Shown here piece by piece: positions 4,539 through 5,221 of a stretch of 5,221 bases of DNA; within the stretch, counting starts at the first letter, position 1, and each line of letters begins with the position of its first letter. Below the pieces are notes generated by a model, which was not told the origin of the DNA, did not search any database, and saw only the letters and a list, made by a program, of their open reading frames with translations. The position numbers and the translations under genes were made by a program. Origin of the DNA: Gemmatimonadota bacterium (lineage in GTDB: Bacteria > Latescibacterota > UBA2968 > UBA8231); NCBI GenBank assembly GCA_026706165.1, contig JAPOZF010000493.1:1-5221 (forward strand). The letters run 5' to 3'.

Positions 4539-5221
4539 TTACGCGGCGTCGCTCATGTAGAAAGGTGACGGCACCGTAGGGTAGGCCCGGTGTACGTGGC
4601 GGAAAACGTCATCGACCCTCACCTGCACGTCCTCATCCGTGTAGCTGTCGGGCGGCAGTCCGGTTACGTCGCTCCACAGGAAGTCGTGGATCTCCCCCTT
4701 GACCGCCGCCCGGGTCGCCTCCTTCTCGCGCCACTGCTCGACGCGGAGCTTCCCCTCCTTCAACGTTCGCAGCAGTTCGGTGGAAACCATCTTGATACGG
4801 TCGATGTCGCGTGCCCCGAGGTCCGGTTTCTGCAGGAGATCGAAGATCGCCAGCGACTCCTCGTCCAGCCCCTGTCGAACCGCCCGCTCTTCCTCTCGAT
4901 CCAGATCGCCCACAAACCTGAGCAACTCCTCAAACGTTTGCTCAATGGTCACCCGGTCCTTCTCACGGTTGTAATCGGCGACGATACGTTCGTAATGCCT
5001 CTGGAAATCAGCGCGCAACGGGTTGCGGTCCAGCAGACGCCTGAGCCTTTGCTCCACCGCCTCCTTTAGGCACTGCACCGTGGTCCGTCTGGTCGAACTG
5101 CGCTCGAACTCCCGCTTGAGCCGGTCGAAATCGATTCGGCTGATATCGTACGGTTTCGATGGTTTATAGGCCGCGCGGTCCTGCCGCAGGTCGATGGCCT
5201 CGTCCACCACACCGTGCAGGG
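4539..5221 (-). CDS. hsdR: Type I restriction enzyme R subunit, C-terminal part
   Basis: This is the 3' part of a gene entering from the right edge; about 227 residues are visible and the frame is open to the last base, so the GTG at 5210 is internal. HsdR is the motor and nuclease subunit of a type I restriction-modification complex with HsdM and HsdS. The visible part matches the helical C-terminal domain of HsdR (the DUF3387/T1RH-like group): PYDISRIDFDRLKREF, TVQCLKEAVEQRL, NPLRADFQRHYERIVADYN, FEELLRFV, RQGLDEESLAIFDLLQKPDL, WREKEATRAAVKGEIHDFL and a final FRHVHRAYPTVPSPFY. This domain contacts the methyltransferase core. The nuclease and helicase motifs would lie off the window, so activity cannot be judged. 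The protein ends normally in TAA with no truncation at this end. hsdM and hsdS, if present, should lie upstream, beyond the right edge. Confidence 0.88.
   Translation of the reverse strand, partial: LHGVVDEAIDLRQDRAAYKPSKPYDISRIDFDRLKREFERSSTRRTTVQCLKEAVEQRLRRLLDRNPLRADFQRHYERIVADYNREKDRVTIEQTFEELLRFVGDLDREEERAVRQGLDEESLAIFDLLQKPDLGARDIDRIKMVSTELLRTLKEGKLRVEQWREKEATRAAVKGEIHDFLWSDVTGLPPDSYTDEDVQVRVDDVFRHVHRAYPTVPSPFYMSDAA

Overview
All supported genes in this window lie on the minus strand. Reading in the direction of transcription, from high to low coordinate, they are: the 3' part of a type I restriction endonuclease R subunit (hsdR, entering from the right edge), msrA, a short relict copy of the hemL 5' end, an intact hemL, a toxin-antitoxin pair (RelE/ParE-type toxin, then an Xre-type antitoxin), a second copy of the last codons of hemL, and a DEAD-box RNA helicase of the RhlE type. 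Most of the DNA is GC-rich (a sampled 60 bases of hemL has 44 G/C). Genes for a C5-pathway HemL, RhlE, MsrA and a type I restriction enzyme fit a high-GC Gram-negative bacterium, probably a proteobacterium. The HemL wording recalls Desulfuromonas/Geobacter-type deltaproteobacteria, but I could not test that and hold it weakly.

Housekeeping part: hemL makes 5-aminolevulinate for tetrapyrrole synthesis, msrA repairs oxidised methionine, and rhlE remodels RNA. msrA and hemL are close enough to be co-transcribed. hsdR is separated from msrA by 174 bases that hold a plausible intrinsic terminator. rhlE has a long upstream region and probably its own promoter.

The unusual part is around hemL. The toxin-antitoxin genes, with an AT-rich promoter (14 G/C in 60 bases at 2341-2400), sit between two exact 39-base copies of the hemL 3' end (2487-2525 within hemL; 1661-1699 beyond the antitoxin). 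Upstream of hemL there is also a degenerate 88-base copy of the hemL 5' end (3779-3866; 77 of 88 bases match 3684-3771), whose reading frame closes with a TGA overlapping the hemL GTG start. One economical reading is that a block carrying a complete hemL plus the toxin-antitoxin pair replaced the interior of a resident hemL, leaving the resident head and tail on either side. Independent insertion of a small toxin-antitoxin islet at the hemL 3' end is the main alternative. No integrase, transposase, tRNA, rRNA or CRISPR array is visible. The first 107 bases hold no recognisable gene.
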